Part shown: positions 40,001-50,090 of the stretch, piece after piece
Layout: the number at the start of each line of letters is the position of its first letter
How positions within the stretch are numbered: position 1 is the stretch's first letter
Virus record (IMG/VR): IMGVR_UViG_3300037228_000056
Span: 1-63,344 of that record
Length of the DNA: 63,344 bases
Reading direction: 5' to 3' (one strand)
DNA from: a virus
Made by a program: the position numbers and the translations under genes
Notes under the pieces: generated by a model
Seen by the model: the letters and a program-made list of their open reading frames with translations, nothing else
Databases searched by the model: none
Told to the model about the DNA's origin: nothing

Positions 40001-43000
40001 CCGGGCCGCTGACCTACGCGCCGTACTATCCCGGCGGCTGGCAGGACGACCCGTCCACCGTCACGCCGATCATCGCCGCGGCGCTGCAGAACATGGAGTC
40101 CGGGATCACGGCCGCCACCGAGGCGGTGTCCGCGGCGTCGGCACTCCTGCTGACGCGCGTCGCCGTGACCGCGCTCATGAGCCCGTACGCGCTGGGCGCG
40201 AACACGGTAGCCGCCGTCGACACCACCCTCGGCAACGTGACGCTCAAGCTCCCGGATGCGCCCGCAGCGGGCACGCTGGAGGCGGTCAAGCAGGTCATCA
40301 TGGGCACCGGGTACGAGGTCACGATCGCCTGCCAGGGCGCCGACGTGATCAACAAGCCGGGCGGCGGGACGACCCAGGCCCTGGCGCTGCCGTCCCAGGG
40401 GTCGCTGCTGCACTACTCCGGCGCGCCGGACGGGGCCATCTGGACGATCCTGTCCGACGACCTTTCCCTGAGCCAGCTCGACAACCGGTACCTGACGGTC
40501 TTCAACCCCCTCAGCGCCATCTACGCGGGAGGCGCTGACCCCCTCGGGCTCGCCGACTCCACGGCAGCCGTCCAGGCCGCGACCAATGCTGCCGCTGCGG
40601 CTCTCGGCGGCGTGGTGTGGATCGAGAACAAGCTCAAGATCGCCGGCAACCTGACCTGCACCAGCCCGAACGTGTTCTTCGACGGCCCCGGCGCGCTCAT
40701 GTTCTACGGCACCGGCGACTGCCTGCGCGTCTACGACCCCAGCACTTACAACGGGCGGCTCCAGCGCGGCGGCGCGGTCCGCGTCATCATCGACGGCGCC
40801 AACGCCACCGCTCCCGCAACGGGCCTGCACATGGGCGACATCGAGCACTACGAGCTGCGTGCCCAGATCCAGAACTTCACCGGCACCGGCTCGATCGGCC
40901 TGCACCTGGACAACCAGTACTACTGGACGGAGCGGCTGCACGGCGACTGCTATGTCAAGAACTGCACCCAGCTTGTCGTCATCGAGCAGGGAGCGGGTTC
41001 GGCCGGAACGGCGGCGGGCAGCTTCGCCCGGCCCGATCTCGTGCTCTGGCTCACCCAGGGCGCGGCCTACCAGGACCTGGTGTGCGTCCAGACTGACGCG
41101 TTCATCTACGACGGCCCCCGGTTCTCGATCGTCGGCAACTGCCAGTCCACCGCCGGGACGACCACGAACCCGACCAACGGGCTCCCGGCGGCGGTGCTGA
41201 AGATGCTCGGCACCGCCAACATCTTCGCGATGCCGTCGTTCAACATCGGCTGCGAGGTCGACGACGACGACGCCAACACGCCGATGACGATCTACCAGGC
41301 GAACCCCGGAACGCAGTGGATCCAGGGCACCCAGGGCGTCATCGACTTCGCGGCCGGGGCCGGGGTCTTCACCCAGTCGAACCTGGCGACGGGCCACGGC
41401 GGCACGCTCGCGCCGGGAGCGTTCCATCACATGGGGCCGGTCAACGGCGACGCGACGCTGAACCCCGGCGGCACCTCGGCCGGATCGGGCAACCACGCCT
41501 CGACGATCATGACGGGCACCCTGCTGTACGGCAGGAACCCGCTGTCCGCCACTGGCCAGTGGTACGCGCGGGGCGGCGACGTCGGCCAGCTCACCCTGAC
41601 CCAGAACGTCACCCTCCAGCTCTCGCCAGGTGGCTACTCGGGTACCCCGTCAGGTGCCCCGCAGCGCATCACGGCCATCTTCATCCAGGCGGCGTCCGGC
41701 GGTCCTTACACCGTCACCTTCCCGGCCACCTCGACGCCGAGCACGACGACGCCGACGATCAACTTCGGCGCAGCCGGCGCGCCGGCGATGCCCACCGCAG
41801 CAGGCGCCAGGCTGAAAGTGGACTTGTCCACGTACGACGGCGCGACCTGGGATGCCACTTTCGTGTCGTCCGCTGCGGGCGCCAGCGGAGTCACTTCCGT
41901 GGCGGCCGGGGACGCGTCGATCGTGGTTGGCGGCACTGGCGCAGCGCCCACCATCGAGACTGGCACGCTTGACCAGATCGCCACCCTGCACCCGGCCGCT
42001 GGCAACGTGACGTTCAACGGCCACAAGGGCACGAGCGTGGCCAACGGGTCGGCCAGCACAGACGTGGCCGCGTTCGGCCAGCTCCCGTCATCCGGCACGC
42101 CGCTGGCGCTCGCGTCGGGCGGCACGGGAGTGTCGGCCGCGAGCGATGCCGCGCTGCTCGCCGACCTCGGGGCCGCGCCGCTGGCCAGCCCGCCACTGAC
42201 GGGAGCGCCGACCGCGCCGACAGCGGGCGCGCTGACGGATAGCACCCAGGTCGCCACGACCGCCTACGCGGACTCTGCCGTAGCGGTGGAGAAGTCCAGG
42301 GCGCAGACGGCCGAGGCGCTGCTCGCCTCGCTGGCGTCGCCGGCCCTGACCGGCTCGCCGACCGCGCCCACCCAGACCGCAGGCGACAACTCCGCGAAGA
42401 TCGCCACGGACGCGTTTGTGACTGCTGCGGTGCAGGCCAGCCAGCAGGGCCTGTCGGTCAAGCCCTCCGTGCAGCACGCCACCACCGCGGCGCTCCCGGC
42501 AAACACCTACGCGGCCGGGGTGCTGACGGGCTCGGCCACGGGCGTGCTCGCCGTCGACGGCGTCGCTGTCGGGCTGAATGACCGCGTGCTGGCGCAGAAC
42601 GAGGCCGCGCCGGCCAACAACGGGATCTACCTCTGCACCACGGCGGGCGCGTCCGGCGTCGCCTACGTGCTGGCACGGGCGGCCGACATGAGCACCGCCG
42701 CGCAGGTGCCGGGCGCGTTCTGCTTCTGCGAGGCGGGCACCGTCAACGCGGGCGCTGGCTTCACCGTAGCCAGCGCCGGCCCGTTCACTCTCGGCGCGAC
42801 CGCGATCAACTGGACCCAGTTCTCGGGCGCGGGCGAGATCTCGGCTGGCACGGGACTGTCCAGGAGCGGCAACACGATCAGCCTCGCCGTCCCGGTGCCG
42901 GTCGCGGACGGTGGCACGAACGCGACCACGGCACCGGGCGCGCTGACGAGCCTCGGTGCAGTTCCGGCCGCAGGCGGTGCTATGACCGGCGCGCTCGCGA

Positions 43001-43893
43001 TGGGCGCGAACAAGGTCACGGGGCTCGCGAACGGCTCTGCTGCTACCGATGCCGCAGCGTACGGGCAGACCCCGGCCGGCGGCGCGAACGTCACCATCGC
43101 CGAGGGCGGCACCGGGCAGACGACGGCAGCGGCGGCCTTCAGCGCGCTGTCGCCGATGACGACCAAGGGCGACCTGACCATCGAGAACGCCACGCCGGCC
43201 GGCGCAAGGCTGGCGATCGGCACCGCCGGGCAGCTCCTGGCCGTCGTCGCAGGGCTCCCCGCGTGGCAGAGCCTCGACGGCACGGCTTCTGACATCGCGC
43301 TGCCCGGCACCCAGGCAGCGGGCGCGGCCGGGCTCCCCGCCGACTCCGGGCACGTGCACCCGCTCCCGCTGTGGCTGCCCGGCGACAACGGCTACCTCGC
43401 GGCCAACATGGACCCGCAGCAGGCAGCCAGCTCCACGGTGCTCGCAGCCGGGACGCTGTACCTGATGAAGGTGCCGGTCAGGTCCGCGTTCACCTGGACG
43501 AACGTGCGCCTGATCATCAACACGGTCGGCGCGGGCACGTCGACAGGCACGTTCGTCGGCCTGTACAACCCGGCTGGCACGCTGCTCAGCGGGTCAGCGG
43601 ACCTGGCGTCGACGTTCACCGGGTCAAGCGGCGGCAAGAGCTGCGCGCTCACCACCCCGCAGGCGCTGACCCCGGCGAGCGAGGCGTTCATCTGGGTCGC
43701 GGTCCTGTGCAACCTGGCGACCACTCAGGTGAAGCTCGACAACATCGCGTCGAACAGCGCGAACGACAACCTGTCCGCGTCGGCCTACCGGTACTGCATC
43801 AACGGGACGCTGCTCACGGCGCTGCCGGCGAGCATCACGCCGGCCAGCAACAGCCAGACGGGCGCCGTCGATCTCTTCGCCGCCGCGACCTGA
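39997..43893 (+). CDS. tail fibre/spike with beta-helix and repeats
   Basis: A 1298-residue protein. N-terminal attachment part (TYAPYYPGGWQDDPSTVTPI), a right-handed beta-helix/pectate-lyase-like region (about 170-450: IYAGGADPLGLADSTAAVQA, then short beta turns), then phage tail-collar-like repeats (PLALASGGTGVSAASDAALL, ADGGTNATTAPGALTSLGAV, AEGGTGQTTAAAAFSALSPM). These repeats are typical of fibres that trimerise. Receptor-binding function inferred. Confidence 0.72.
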   Translation: MTGPLTYAPYYPGGWQDDPSTVTPIIAAALQNMESGITAATEAVSAASALLLTRVAVTALMSPYALGANTVAAVDTTLGNVTLKLPDAPAAGTLEAVKQVIMGTGYEVTIACQGADVINKPGGGTTQALALPSQGSLLHYSGAPDGAIWTILSDDLSLSQLDNRYLTVFNPLSAIYAGGADPLGLADSTAAVQAATNAAAAALGGVVWIENKLKIAGNLTCTSPNVFFDGPGALMFYGTGDCLRVYDPSTYNGRLQRGGAVRVIIDGANATAPATGLHMGDIEHYELRAQIQNFTGTGSIGLHLDNQYYWTERLHGDCYVKNCTQLVVIEQGAGSAGTAAGSFARPDLVLWLTQGAAYQDLVCVQTDAFIYDGPRFSIVGNCQSTAGTTTNPTNGLPAAVLKMLGTANIFAMPSFNIGCEVDDDDANTPMTIYQANPGTQWIQGTQGVIDFAAGAGVFTQSNLATGHGGTLAPGAFHHMGPVNGDATLNPGGTSAGSGNHASTIMTGTLLYGRNPLSATGQWYARGGDVGQLTLTQNVTLQLSPGGYSGTPSGAPQRITAIFIQAASGGPYTVTFPATSTPSTTTPTINFGAAGAPAMPTAAGARLKVDLSTYDGATWDATFVSSAAGASGVTSVAAGDASIVVGGTGAAPTIETGTLDQIATLHPAAGNVTFNGHKGTSVANGSASTDVAAFGQLPSSGTPLALASGGTGVSAASDAALLADLGAAPLASPPLTGAPTAPTAGALTDSTQVATTAYADSAVAVEKSRAQTAEALLASLASPALTGSPTAPTQTAGDNSAKIATDAFVTAAVQASQQGLSVKPSVQHATTAALPANTYAAGVLTGSATGVLAVDGVAVGLNDRVLAQNEAAPANNGIYLCTTAGASGVAYVLARAADMSTAAQVPGAFCFCEAGTVNAGAGFTVASAGPFTLGATAINWTQFSGAGEISAGTGLSRSGNTISLAVPVPVADGGTNATTAPGALTSLGAVPAAGGAMTGALAMGANKVTGLANGSAATDAAAYGQTPAGGANVTIAEGGTGQTTAAAAFSALSPMTTKGDLTIENATPAGARLAIGTAGQLLAVVAGLPAWQSLDGTASDIALPGTQAAGAAGLPADSGHVHPLPLWLPGDNGYLAANMDPQQAASSTVLAAGTLYLMKVPVRSAFTWTNVRLIINTVGAGTSTGTFVGLYNPAGTLLSGSADLASTFTGSSGGKSCALTTPQALTPASEAFIWVAVLCNLATTQVKLDNIASNSANDNLSASAYRYCINGTLLTALPASITPASNSQTGAVDLFAAAT

Positions 43894-43910
43894 CCGGGCA
43901 ACTGCCCCCC

Positions 43911-44069
43911 TCACCTGAGCCAGGGTAGCCGCCAGGACTGCCTGAAGCGGCGGCAGCCGCACTTGCCGCACGCCCCCCGCCGGATGGCGCCTAACGGGCT
44001 GAACCGCTCCGGGTGGTCGTCCTTCGGGTCGCCGCACCGGCACTGGCGGGGTAAGAGCCTGATCTTCAT
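43911..44069 (-). CDS. 52-residue antisense zinc protein, leaderless
   Basis: ATG 44069 lies 7 bases after a -10 TAGCGT (44082-44077). The product is basic with CRCGDPKDDHPERF and CGKCGCRRFRQSWRLP, a four-Cys zinc site. It fills the gap between two tail-fibre genes on the opposite strand. A longer ORF to 44117 lacks the promoter spacing. Confidence 0.55.
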   Translation of the reverse strand: MKIRLLPRQCRCGDPKDDHPERFSPLGAIRRGACGKCGCRRFRQSWRLPWLR

Positions 44070-44117
44070 GGCGCGCACGCTACCAGCCGGGCCTGACCTC
44101 GAGAGGAACCGAGCCAA

Positions 44118-44705
44118 ATGGGCAACAGGACGTACTGGTCGGCCCCGGTCCCTCCCCTCGGGATCACCAGCAACACCCAGGCCGTCACGACGGCCATCAA
44201 CGACGTGTCGCCGCAGCAGACCAACCTCATGGCGGGCGCGCTTGAGCTCGGGACGAGGATCAGGCTGCGGGCCTACGGCGAGTACACGGCGACCTCGGCC
44301 ACTCCCGCGCTTATCCTCGGGTTCTACCTGAACGGCGCGGGCGTCGCGCTGACCACCACCCCGGCAGTCCTGGCCGCGTGCGCCGCTACCGCCGTTAACG
44401 CCTCCGCTGCCGCGTGGCCGTGGATGGCCGAGTACGAGGGCCAGGTCCGCGCCCTCACCAACCCGGCGGCCGGCACCACGGCGCAGGTCTACGGCATGGG
44501 CAAGCTGTGGCTGCCCGCGTCGCTGACCTCCTTCGCCGCGCCCGTCGCCATGCCCGCCACCGCTGCCGCCAGGACCGTGGCCCAGACCGCGACCGGGCTC
44601 ATCACCAGCGCCGAGCAGACCGTCTCCGTCGCCACGACCTGGAGCACCGTGACCGGCGTGACCTCATTCACCTGCGATGAGCTGACGCTCGAACTGCTCG
44701 GGTGA
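44118..44705 (+). CDS. tail fibre-associated protein
   Basis: A 195-residue beta-rich protein (GNRTYWSAPVPPLGITSNTQ; LRAYGEYTATSATPALILGF). Similar short proteins accompany receptor-binding fibres in actinophages. Role inferred from location. Confidence 0.5.
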   Translation: MGNRTYWSAPVPPLGITSNTQAVTTAINDVSPQQTNLMAGALELGTRIRLRAYGEYTATSATPALILGFYLNGAGVALTTTPAVLAACAATAVNASAAAWPWMAEYEGQVRALTNPAAGTTAQVYGMGKLWLPASLTSFAAPVAMPATAAARTVAQTATGLITSAEQTVSVATTWSTVTGVTSFTCDELTLELLG

Positions 44706-44708
44706 GCG

Positions 44709-46448
44709 GTGGCCGGTAACCCGCCGGCGACCGGGCCGCAGTTCCATCCCTCACTCGGCCCCGGCAACCCATCGGGGCTGCCGTTCCGCTCCTGGCTGCC
44801 TGACCCCGGCTCGTCGTCCGCGCTGGTCACGGTCATCTTCCTGGCCGACATCGCCGCCGTCGCCGACGGCACCGCCAGCGTCGCGGTCACCGAGGCGCCC
44901 TCGGGCTCCGACATCGCGGCCATCACCGACGGCATCGCGGTCATCAAGATGCCCGTCCCGCCGCCGGGGTTCCTGCTCGTCCCAGGGCCATCGACCTTCC
45001 CTGGCCCGGTCACGGGCGCGAGGGAGTACCCCGGCACGCCGGCACCCCTGCCGCGCCTCGCGATGGCCAGCCCGGCGTTCATCAAGTCCCAGATGCCGCG
45101 GATGCACGTGCAGAACCTCATCACGGACCAGTGGCTGCACCGCGACGTGCAGGGCATCACGAGCCCGACCGTCACCTGGACCCTCAACGCCGCCGACTCG
45201 TTCACCTGCACCCTGGGACCGCCGCGCCCCGACATGCTCGACCCGACCGGCAACCCGCTCCTCACCGAGTGGCAGTCGGCCTGCTACCTCGAGGAGTCCG
45301 ACGAGATCAAGTTCGGCGGCATCCTGACCTCCAGCTACATGCAGGGGCCGCAGGACACCGTCACCTTCACCGGCTGGGCCGGCTACCCGTCCGGGATGCC
45401 GTACGAGGGCAACGCCTACACCAGGTTCGGCATCGACGCCCTCGACGCGGTGCGGTACATCTGGGGATGGCTGCAGGGGCAGACGGGCGGCAACCTGGGG
45501 CTGCTCCTGGACGACACCGAGGCCGGGGTGCTCCTCGGCGCGCAGTTCACGCCGGGGACCGCCGCGAGCACGCTGCTCGGCGTCCCTCCCATCGGCTCCT
45601 ACCTGGTGGCCGTGCGCGACACCTCGTCGTTCAGCCGCGGCATGCAGGTCCTCCTGTCCGGCGGCGACCCCAACGTCATCTTCGACGTCGGCGGCTATGG
45701 CTCCTTCACCGGCATCACCAGCTCGCAGTACATGCTGCTCTCCTACCCGGTCAAGGACTACCACAAGGACGGCGCGCCGATAGCCCAGGCACCCACCCCG
45801 GTGCCGTTCACCCTGGACTGGTGGAACTCCACGGACCTGGGGCAGGAGATCGCCTCCATCCAGCAGGAGGCCGTGTTCGACTTCCGGGAGCGGCACTACT
45901 GGGACGACGCGGGCAAGCTGGCGGTCCGGCACCGGCTGCACTTCGGCGTCCCCCGCATCGGCACGAGGCGCTCCGACCTGCGGTTCTGCGAGGGGGAGAA
46001 CATCATCTCACCCGCCGTCATCACCCGCGACGGCACCACGTTCGCGAACGCCGTGACCGGCATGGGCGCGGGACAGGGCCGCACCACGATCCGGGCCGAC
46101 GTCGGCGACGTCACGACGCGGCTGCGGCGGGCGTTCGTCTACCAGGACCAGACGGTGCGGCGGACCGACCGGATGACGGTCAAGGCCCGCAAGGTGCTCC
46201 AGTCAATGCTGGACATCGACACCGTCACCTCCATCACGGTCAAGAACCACCCGAACGCGCCCTTCGGCAGCTTCGCGCCCGGCGACGACATCCCGGTCAT
46301 GCTGTGCACGGGCTGGCGGAACGCCCTGATCTGGTCCCGGATCACCGCGATGAGCCAGGACCCGACCACGGACCTGATGACGCTCACCCTGGCGCGCTCC
46401 GACAGCTTCTCCTACCTGGCCGAGTCCGGGCAGGCGGGCACGCTGTGA
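44709..46448 (+). CDS. tail hub protein (Gp37-like)
   Basis: A 579-residue protein from GTG 44709. After a Pro-rich start of about 120 residues, MHVQNLITDQWLHRDVQGIT, TWTLNAADSFTCTLGPPRPD and VFDFRERHYWDDAGKLAVRH follow the pattern of the siphovirus ReqiPepy6 Gp37-like hub family. An odd Ala/Asp/Ile-rich repeat (ADIAAVADGTASVAV / SDIAAITDGIAVI) sits at about 46-78. Stop overlaps the next GTG. Confidence 0.65.
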   Translation: MAGNPPATGPQFHPSLGPGNPSGLPFRSWLPDPGSSSALVTVIFLADIAAVADGTASVAVTEAPSGSDIAAITDGIAVIKMPVPPPGFLLVPGPSTFPGPVTGAREYPGTPAPLPRLAMASPAFIKSQMPRMHVQNLITDQWLHRDVQGITSPTVTWTLNAADSFTCTLGPPRPDMLDPTGNPLLTEWQSACYLEESDEIKFGGILTSSYMQGPQDTVTFTGWAGYPSGMPYEGNAYTRFGIDALDAVRYIWGWLQGQTGGNLGLLLDDTEAGVLLGAQFTPGTAASTLLGVPPIGSYLVAVRDTSSFSRGMQVLLSGGDPNVIFDVGGYGSFTGITSSQYMLLSYPVKDYHKDGAPIAQAPTPVPFTLDWWNSTDLGQEIASIQQEAVFDFRERHYWDDAGKLAVRHRLHFGVPRIGTRRSDLRFCEGENIISPAVITRDGTTFANAVTGMGAGQGRTTIRADVGDVTTRLRRAFVYQDQTVRRTDRMTVKARKVLQSMLDIDTVTSITVKNHPNAPFGSFAPGDDIPVMLCTGWRNALIWSRITAMSQDPTTDLMTLTLARSDSFSYLAESGQAGTL

Positions 46449-48205
46449 CCGGGCCGCTCCCCCCGGCGCTGCAACTGCTGAGCAACCAGCTGATCCGGAT
46501 GCAGGCCAGGATCGACCGGCTGGAGCGGGGCCAGCGGACCGCGCAACTGGACCTGAGCACGATCGAGAACGGCGCGCTCGCCATCACCGACGGGACCGGC
46601 ACCGTCCGCTCCGTGGTCGGCCTTCAGGCGGACGGGTCGTTCGGGCACGGCAGCTTCAGCGCCCCCGCTCCCGTGTCTCCCTCCGCGCCGCAGGTGGCCC
46701 CCGTCATCAACGGGCTGCTGATCGCCTGGGACGGCGCCCTGAGCGATGGCAGCGCGCCGCTGGCCGACCTCGCGGGCGCCCAGGTGCACTGCTCGCCGTC
46801 GGAGGGGTTCATCCCGAGCGCGGCCACGCTGCAGGGCGTGCTGCCCGGCGCGGGCCTGTTCGGCGTCACCGGGCTCGCGCCCGGCACCCTTTACCACGTG
46901 GCGCTGGTGGCCTTCAACACGTCCGGGTCGCTCAGCGCCCCGAGCGCGCAGGCCAGCGGGACGCCGGACAGCGTGGTCGCGCACATACCGCCGGGCGCGA
47001 TCCAGGCGGCGCAGATGTCGTTCGTCGCCAGGGACATCGGCGGCATCACCACCTCGATGCAGGACGGGCCGCCGCAGGGCCCGCAGATCAGCGACCTGTG
47101 GTACGACGCGGCGAACGGCTACCTGCTGAACCAGTGGAACGGCTCGGCCTGGGTGCCCTACCAGTTCGGGACGAACGCCATCCAGGCCGGGTCGGTCACC
47201 GCCGAGCTGATAGCGGCCAACACGATCACGGCGGCCCAGCTCGCGGCGGGCATCGTCTACGCCACGATCGTTGACGGCACCACGATCACGGGCGCCCAGT
47301 TCATCGCCTACGGGGCGAACGGGGAATACCTGGCCTACTCAGGACCGCCGGCGGCAGGGAACCTGATCTCATCCGTCTCCGGGGCGCCGGGCACTGACGC
47401 GGTGGGGAACAACTACCTTCCGGGGACCACCAACTACGACAAGATCAGCGGCGGCTACATAAACGCCACCCAGCTCTACGACGGACAGATCGTATTCAGC
47501 CAGGCTGCCGCGTACGACGGGGCGTTCACGCAGGTCGGCTCCCTGTCGATAATCACTCCCGGGCAACTGGGGTTCACCGTCGGCGCCCTTTCCCTTACCG
47601 GGGAACTTTTCGCCGAGGGCCCCGTCTCGTTCGGTGCCGTCCCGGCGGTCCTTAGCACCGACGCCAGCGGCTACCCGGCCTTCACGGACAACGCCGGGCT
47701 GCCTCAGCAGGTCAGCGGATCGGCGCTGGCCCAGGCATCAACGGCCGACATCACGACGGCCGGCGTTGCCTCGATCGGGTACCTCCCGGTCCCGGCCGGG
47801 GACGTTGAGGCCGGGGCGTCGTTCACCGGGCACGCGTCCGGGTCGTTCAGCACCGGGGCGACCGTCCCGTCCGGGTGCTCGTTCAGCGTGTGGTGGGGCG
47901 GCATCTCGGGCACGCAGGTCGCGCAGCTCCAGGTTCCCGTGATCCCGGCCAGCGCGGCAGGGCTCTCCTGGTTCTGCGACTTCGAGCTGAACTGGATGAC
48001 GACAAGCGAGGCGGAGTGCACCCTGACCGTCGGCTGGCGCACCGGGTCCGGCGTCAGCGCCTCCGCCGTCTGGTACGTCGTCGGGATCGCCTCCGGGCTG
48101 CCGACGTCCGGCACCGAGAACTTGTCCATGGCCTTCAGCTGGGGGTCGGCGCCAGGTGGCCAGCAGCTCCTGTGCGACGTGTGCCGGATAGGCCGGGTGG
48201 CGTGA
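46445..48205 (+). CDS. minor tail protein with fibronectin-like domain
   Basis: A 586-residue protein from GTG 46445. A coiled-coil start (LLSNQLIRMQARIDRLERGQ) leads to a fibronectin-III-like domain (about 75-175: VAPVINGLLIAWDG ... GLAPGTLYHVALVAFN) and then a beta-rich C-terminal half (IQAGSVTAELIAANTITAAQ; IVYATIVDGTTITGAQF). Typical of tail-tip or central-fibre proteins below the hub. Confidence 0.62.
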   Translation: MTGPLPPALQLLSNQLIRMQARIDRLERGQRTAQLDLSTIENGALAITDGTGTVRSVVGLQADGSFGHGSFSAPAPVSPSAPQVAPVINGLLIAWDGALSDGSAPLADLAGAQVHCSPSEGFIPSAATLQGVLPGAGLFGVTGLAPGTLYHVALVAFNTSGSLSAPSAQASGTPDSVVAHIPPGAIQAAQMSFVARDIGGITTSMQDGPPQGPQISDLWYDAANGYLLNQWNGSAWVPYQFGTNAIQAGSVTAELIAANTITAAQLAAGIVYATIVDGTTITGAQFIAYGANGEYLAYSGPPAAGNLISSVSGAPGTDAVGNNYLPGTTNYDKISGGYINATQLYDGQIVFSQAAAYDGAFTQVGSLSIITPGQLGFTVGALSLTGELFAEGPVSFGAVPAVLSTDASGYPAFTDNAGLPQQVSGSALAQASTADITTAGVASIGYLPVPAGDVEAGASFTGHASGSFSTGATVPSGCSFSVWWGGISGTQVAQLQVPVIPASAAGLSWFCDFELNWMTTSEAECTLTVGWRTGSGVSASAVWYVVGIASGLPTSGTENLSMAFSWGSAPGGQQLLCDVCRIGRVA

Positions 48206-48276
48206 CGGGCGACCCGGCGGCGCCGGTCCTGGACACCCCGGGCTCATCGTTATCACCTGAGCGGGGGCCGTCCTGA
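48202..48276 (+). CDS. possible 24-residue coupled protein
   Basis: GTG 48202 overlaps the tail-protein stop, and its TGA overlaps the next ATG at 48276. It contains a TTA codon, extremely rare in this window. Either a tiny coupled gene that keeps ribosomes running between neighbours, or chance. Confidence 0.25.
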   Translation: MTGDPAAPVLDTPGSSLSPERGPS

Positions 48277-48926
48277 TGGCCGCTGACGACCCGCGTCCCG
48301 ATCACGGGGACTGGCGCCCCGTCCCGGACCCGACGACGCTGACTACCGAGCAACTGCGGCGCGAGTTGTCAGGGCTGCGGGAGATCCTGACCGCCCGGCT
48401 TGACGGCATGGACCGTGCGACCACGCTGCTCGACGAGACCGTCAACCGGACCCCGACGATCATCCAGACCGAGATCTCCCACGTCCGTGAGCTGATGACG
48501 GAGAAACTCGGCAGCCTCGGGGGGCAGGCCGAGGAGAAGTTCAGCAGCATCCAGCTGCAGTTCAGCGAGCGCGACGTGCGTACTGAACAGGCCGCCACCG
48601 CGAGCGCCAGCGCACTGGCAGCCGCGCTCCAGGCCGCCAAGGAGGCAGTGTTCGAGCAGGCCCAGGCCGCGGCGAAGGCGGCCGAGAAGACCGAGCTGAG
48701 CTTCACGAAGCAGATCGACCAGATCCAGCTTCAGATCAAGACCATCGGCGACGGATTCAGCGACCGCATCGCCGAACTGAAGGAGCGCATTGACCGCGGA
48801 GAGGGCAGCACGACCGGCGCTGAGACATCGCGCTCTGACCAGCGCCTCGGCACGGGGCAGCTCCTCCAGGTCGTTGCGGTCATCCTCACGATGATCGGGC
48901 TCGTGATAGTCGCGTTCCACAAGTAG
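48276..48926 (+). CDS. coiled-coil protein with C-terminal membrane anchor
   Basis: A 216-residue protein. It has a long coiled coil (about 25-185, with AAALQAAKEAVFEQAQAAAK) and one C-terminal membrane helix (LLQVVAVILTMIGLVIVAF). This architecture directly before the endolysin is common in actinophages and may belong to the lysis cassette or to a tail-membrane protein. No enzymatic motif. Confidence 0.6.
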   Translation: MAADDPRPDHGDWRPVPDPTTLTTEQLRRELSGLREILTARLDGMDRATTLLDETVNRTPTIIQTEISHVRELMTEKLGSLGGQAEEKFSSIQLQFSERDVRTEQAATASASALAAALQAAKEAVFEQAQAAAKAAEKTELSFTKQIDQIQLQIKTIGDGFSDRIAELKERIDRGEGSTTGAETSRSDQRLGTGQLLQVVAVILTMIGLVIVAFHK

Positions 48927-48957
48927 CAACCGAGCCCCGCGACCCGAAAGGCACGCA

Positions 48958-49722
48958 ATGACGACACCGGGCAAGCTCACGGTAGGCGCGGACGGCAAGG
49001 TGACCGGGCCTGTCGCGATCACTCACAACTCGCCGTGGCCGTGCGTCAACGGCCAGTACGAGGCATCCGGCGACGCGATGAGCGGCACGGTCATGCACAC
49101 CATGGTCGGCAACCTGCCCGGCACTGTCGGGTGGTTCAACAACAAGGCCGCGCAGGTCTCCGCTCACTTCGGCATCGCGCAGGACGGCTCGGTCTGGCAG
49201 TTCGGCCCGATCGGCCAGGGCTGGTGCGCCTGGGCCGAGATGCAGGGCAACAGCGGCTGGTACTCGATCGAGCACGCCGACGACGGCAACACGCAGAACC
49301 CGCTGACCCCCGAGCAGATCGTCTCCTCGGCGCAGATACTGGAATGCCTGAGCGCGTTCGCCGGGTTCCCGCTCCAGGTGACCGACTCGGTAGATGTCGA
49401 GGGCTACGGCACCCACGTGATGGGGGGAGTCGCCTGGGGGGGGCACACGTGCCCCGGTCCCGGTCCGCGGGCAGCCCAGCGGGCGGCGATCGTCGAGCTG
49501 GCGAGGGAGATCCGCAACCCCCCGGCGCCCGCACCAGGCGCCCCGTACCGGCACGTCGCTGACGGCACCCTCTCGCTCGGCGAGATCGCGGCAGCCCGGG
49601 CCACGACCGCCAGCCACCTGCTCGCCGTCTCCGCTAAGGCCTACACCGCTGCCGACGAGGCAGCGGTGGCCGCGCTGAAGATGCCCGCGGGGACTCCCTA
49701 CTACACCAGCAACCTGGGCTAA
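48958..49722 (+). CDS. endolysin, N-acetylmuramoyl-L-alanine amidase
   Basis: A 254-residue protein with an Amidase_2/PGRP domain at about 15-190. Zinc-ligand candidates are H in TVMHTMVGN, H in SAHFGIAQDG (structural), and H and C in GGHTCPGP. The C-terminal tail (about 200-254) is helical (IAAARATTASHLLAVSAKAY) and may bind the cell wall or the next protein. It cleaves the bond between MurNAc and L-Ala. It is followed 9 bases later by a holin-like gene. Confidence 0.8.
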   Translation: MTTPGKLTVGADGKVTGPVAITHNSPWPCVNGQYEASGDAMSGTVMHTMVGNLPGTVGWFNNKAAQVSAHFGIAQDGSVWQFGPIGQGWCAWAEMQGNSGWYSIEHADDGNTQNPLTPEQIVSSAQILECLSAFAGFPLQVTDSVDVEGYGTHVMGGVAWGGHTCPGPGPRAAQRAAIVELAREIRNPPAPAPGAPYRHVADGTLSLGEIAAARATTASHLLAVSAKAYTAADEAAVAALKMPAGTPYYTSNLG

Positions 49723-49731
49723 GGGGCATCC

Positions 49732-50076
49732 GTGAGCTTCATCACACGCTTCCCGGTCCTTACTGCCGGGGTGATCCAGTCAGCGCTCGCGCTCGGAGTC
49801 GCGCTCGGGCTGCACCTGACGCCGGTCCAGACGGGGGCCATCGAGGCGGCAGCAGCCGCGGTGCTGGCCGTCATCGCCGCGCTGCGGGTGCGCCCCTTTG
49901 AGGTGAGCGTGCTCGGCGGGGTGCTGGTGGCCATCGGCACGGTCCTGGTGGCGTTCCGGGTGCCGCACGTCACGCCCGGACTGGTGTCCATCGCCTACGC
50001 CCTGTTCTCGGCTCTCATTGCCGGGTTCGTGCACTCCCAGGTCTCGCCAGTCCCTGCGAGGGTCGCCAGGCACTGA
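49732..50076 (+). CDS. holin-like membrane protein
   Basis: A 114-residue protein from GTG 49732. It has three to four membrane helices (about 8-28, 36-50, 58-78, 84-104) with short loops and a basic C-terminus. Its position directly after the endolysin marks it as the holin. Size and topology fit. There is no sequence signature beyond that. Confidence 0.68.
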   Translation: MSFITRFPVLTAGVIQSALALGVALGLHLTPVQTGAIEAAAAAVLAVIAALRVRPFEVSVLGGVLVAIGTVLVAFRVPHVTPGLVSIAYALFSALIAGFVHSQVSPVPARVARH

Positions 50077-50090
50077 GCTGGACCGGGACC

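Noticed and set aside
39928-41496. 522-codon minus-strand ORF over the tail fibre
   Set aside because: Shadow of the fibre gene. No start signal, low-complexity Arg/Gly/Val sequence.
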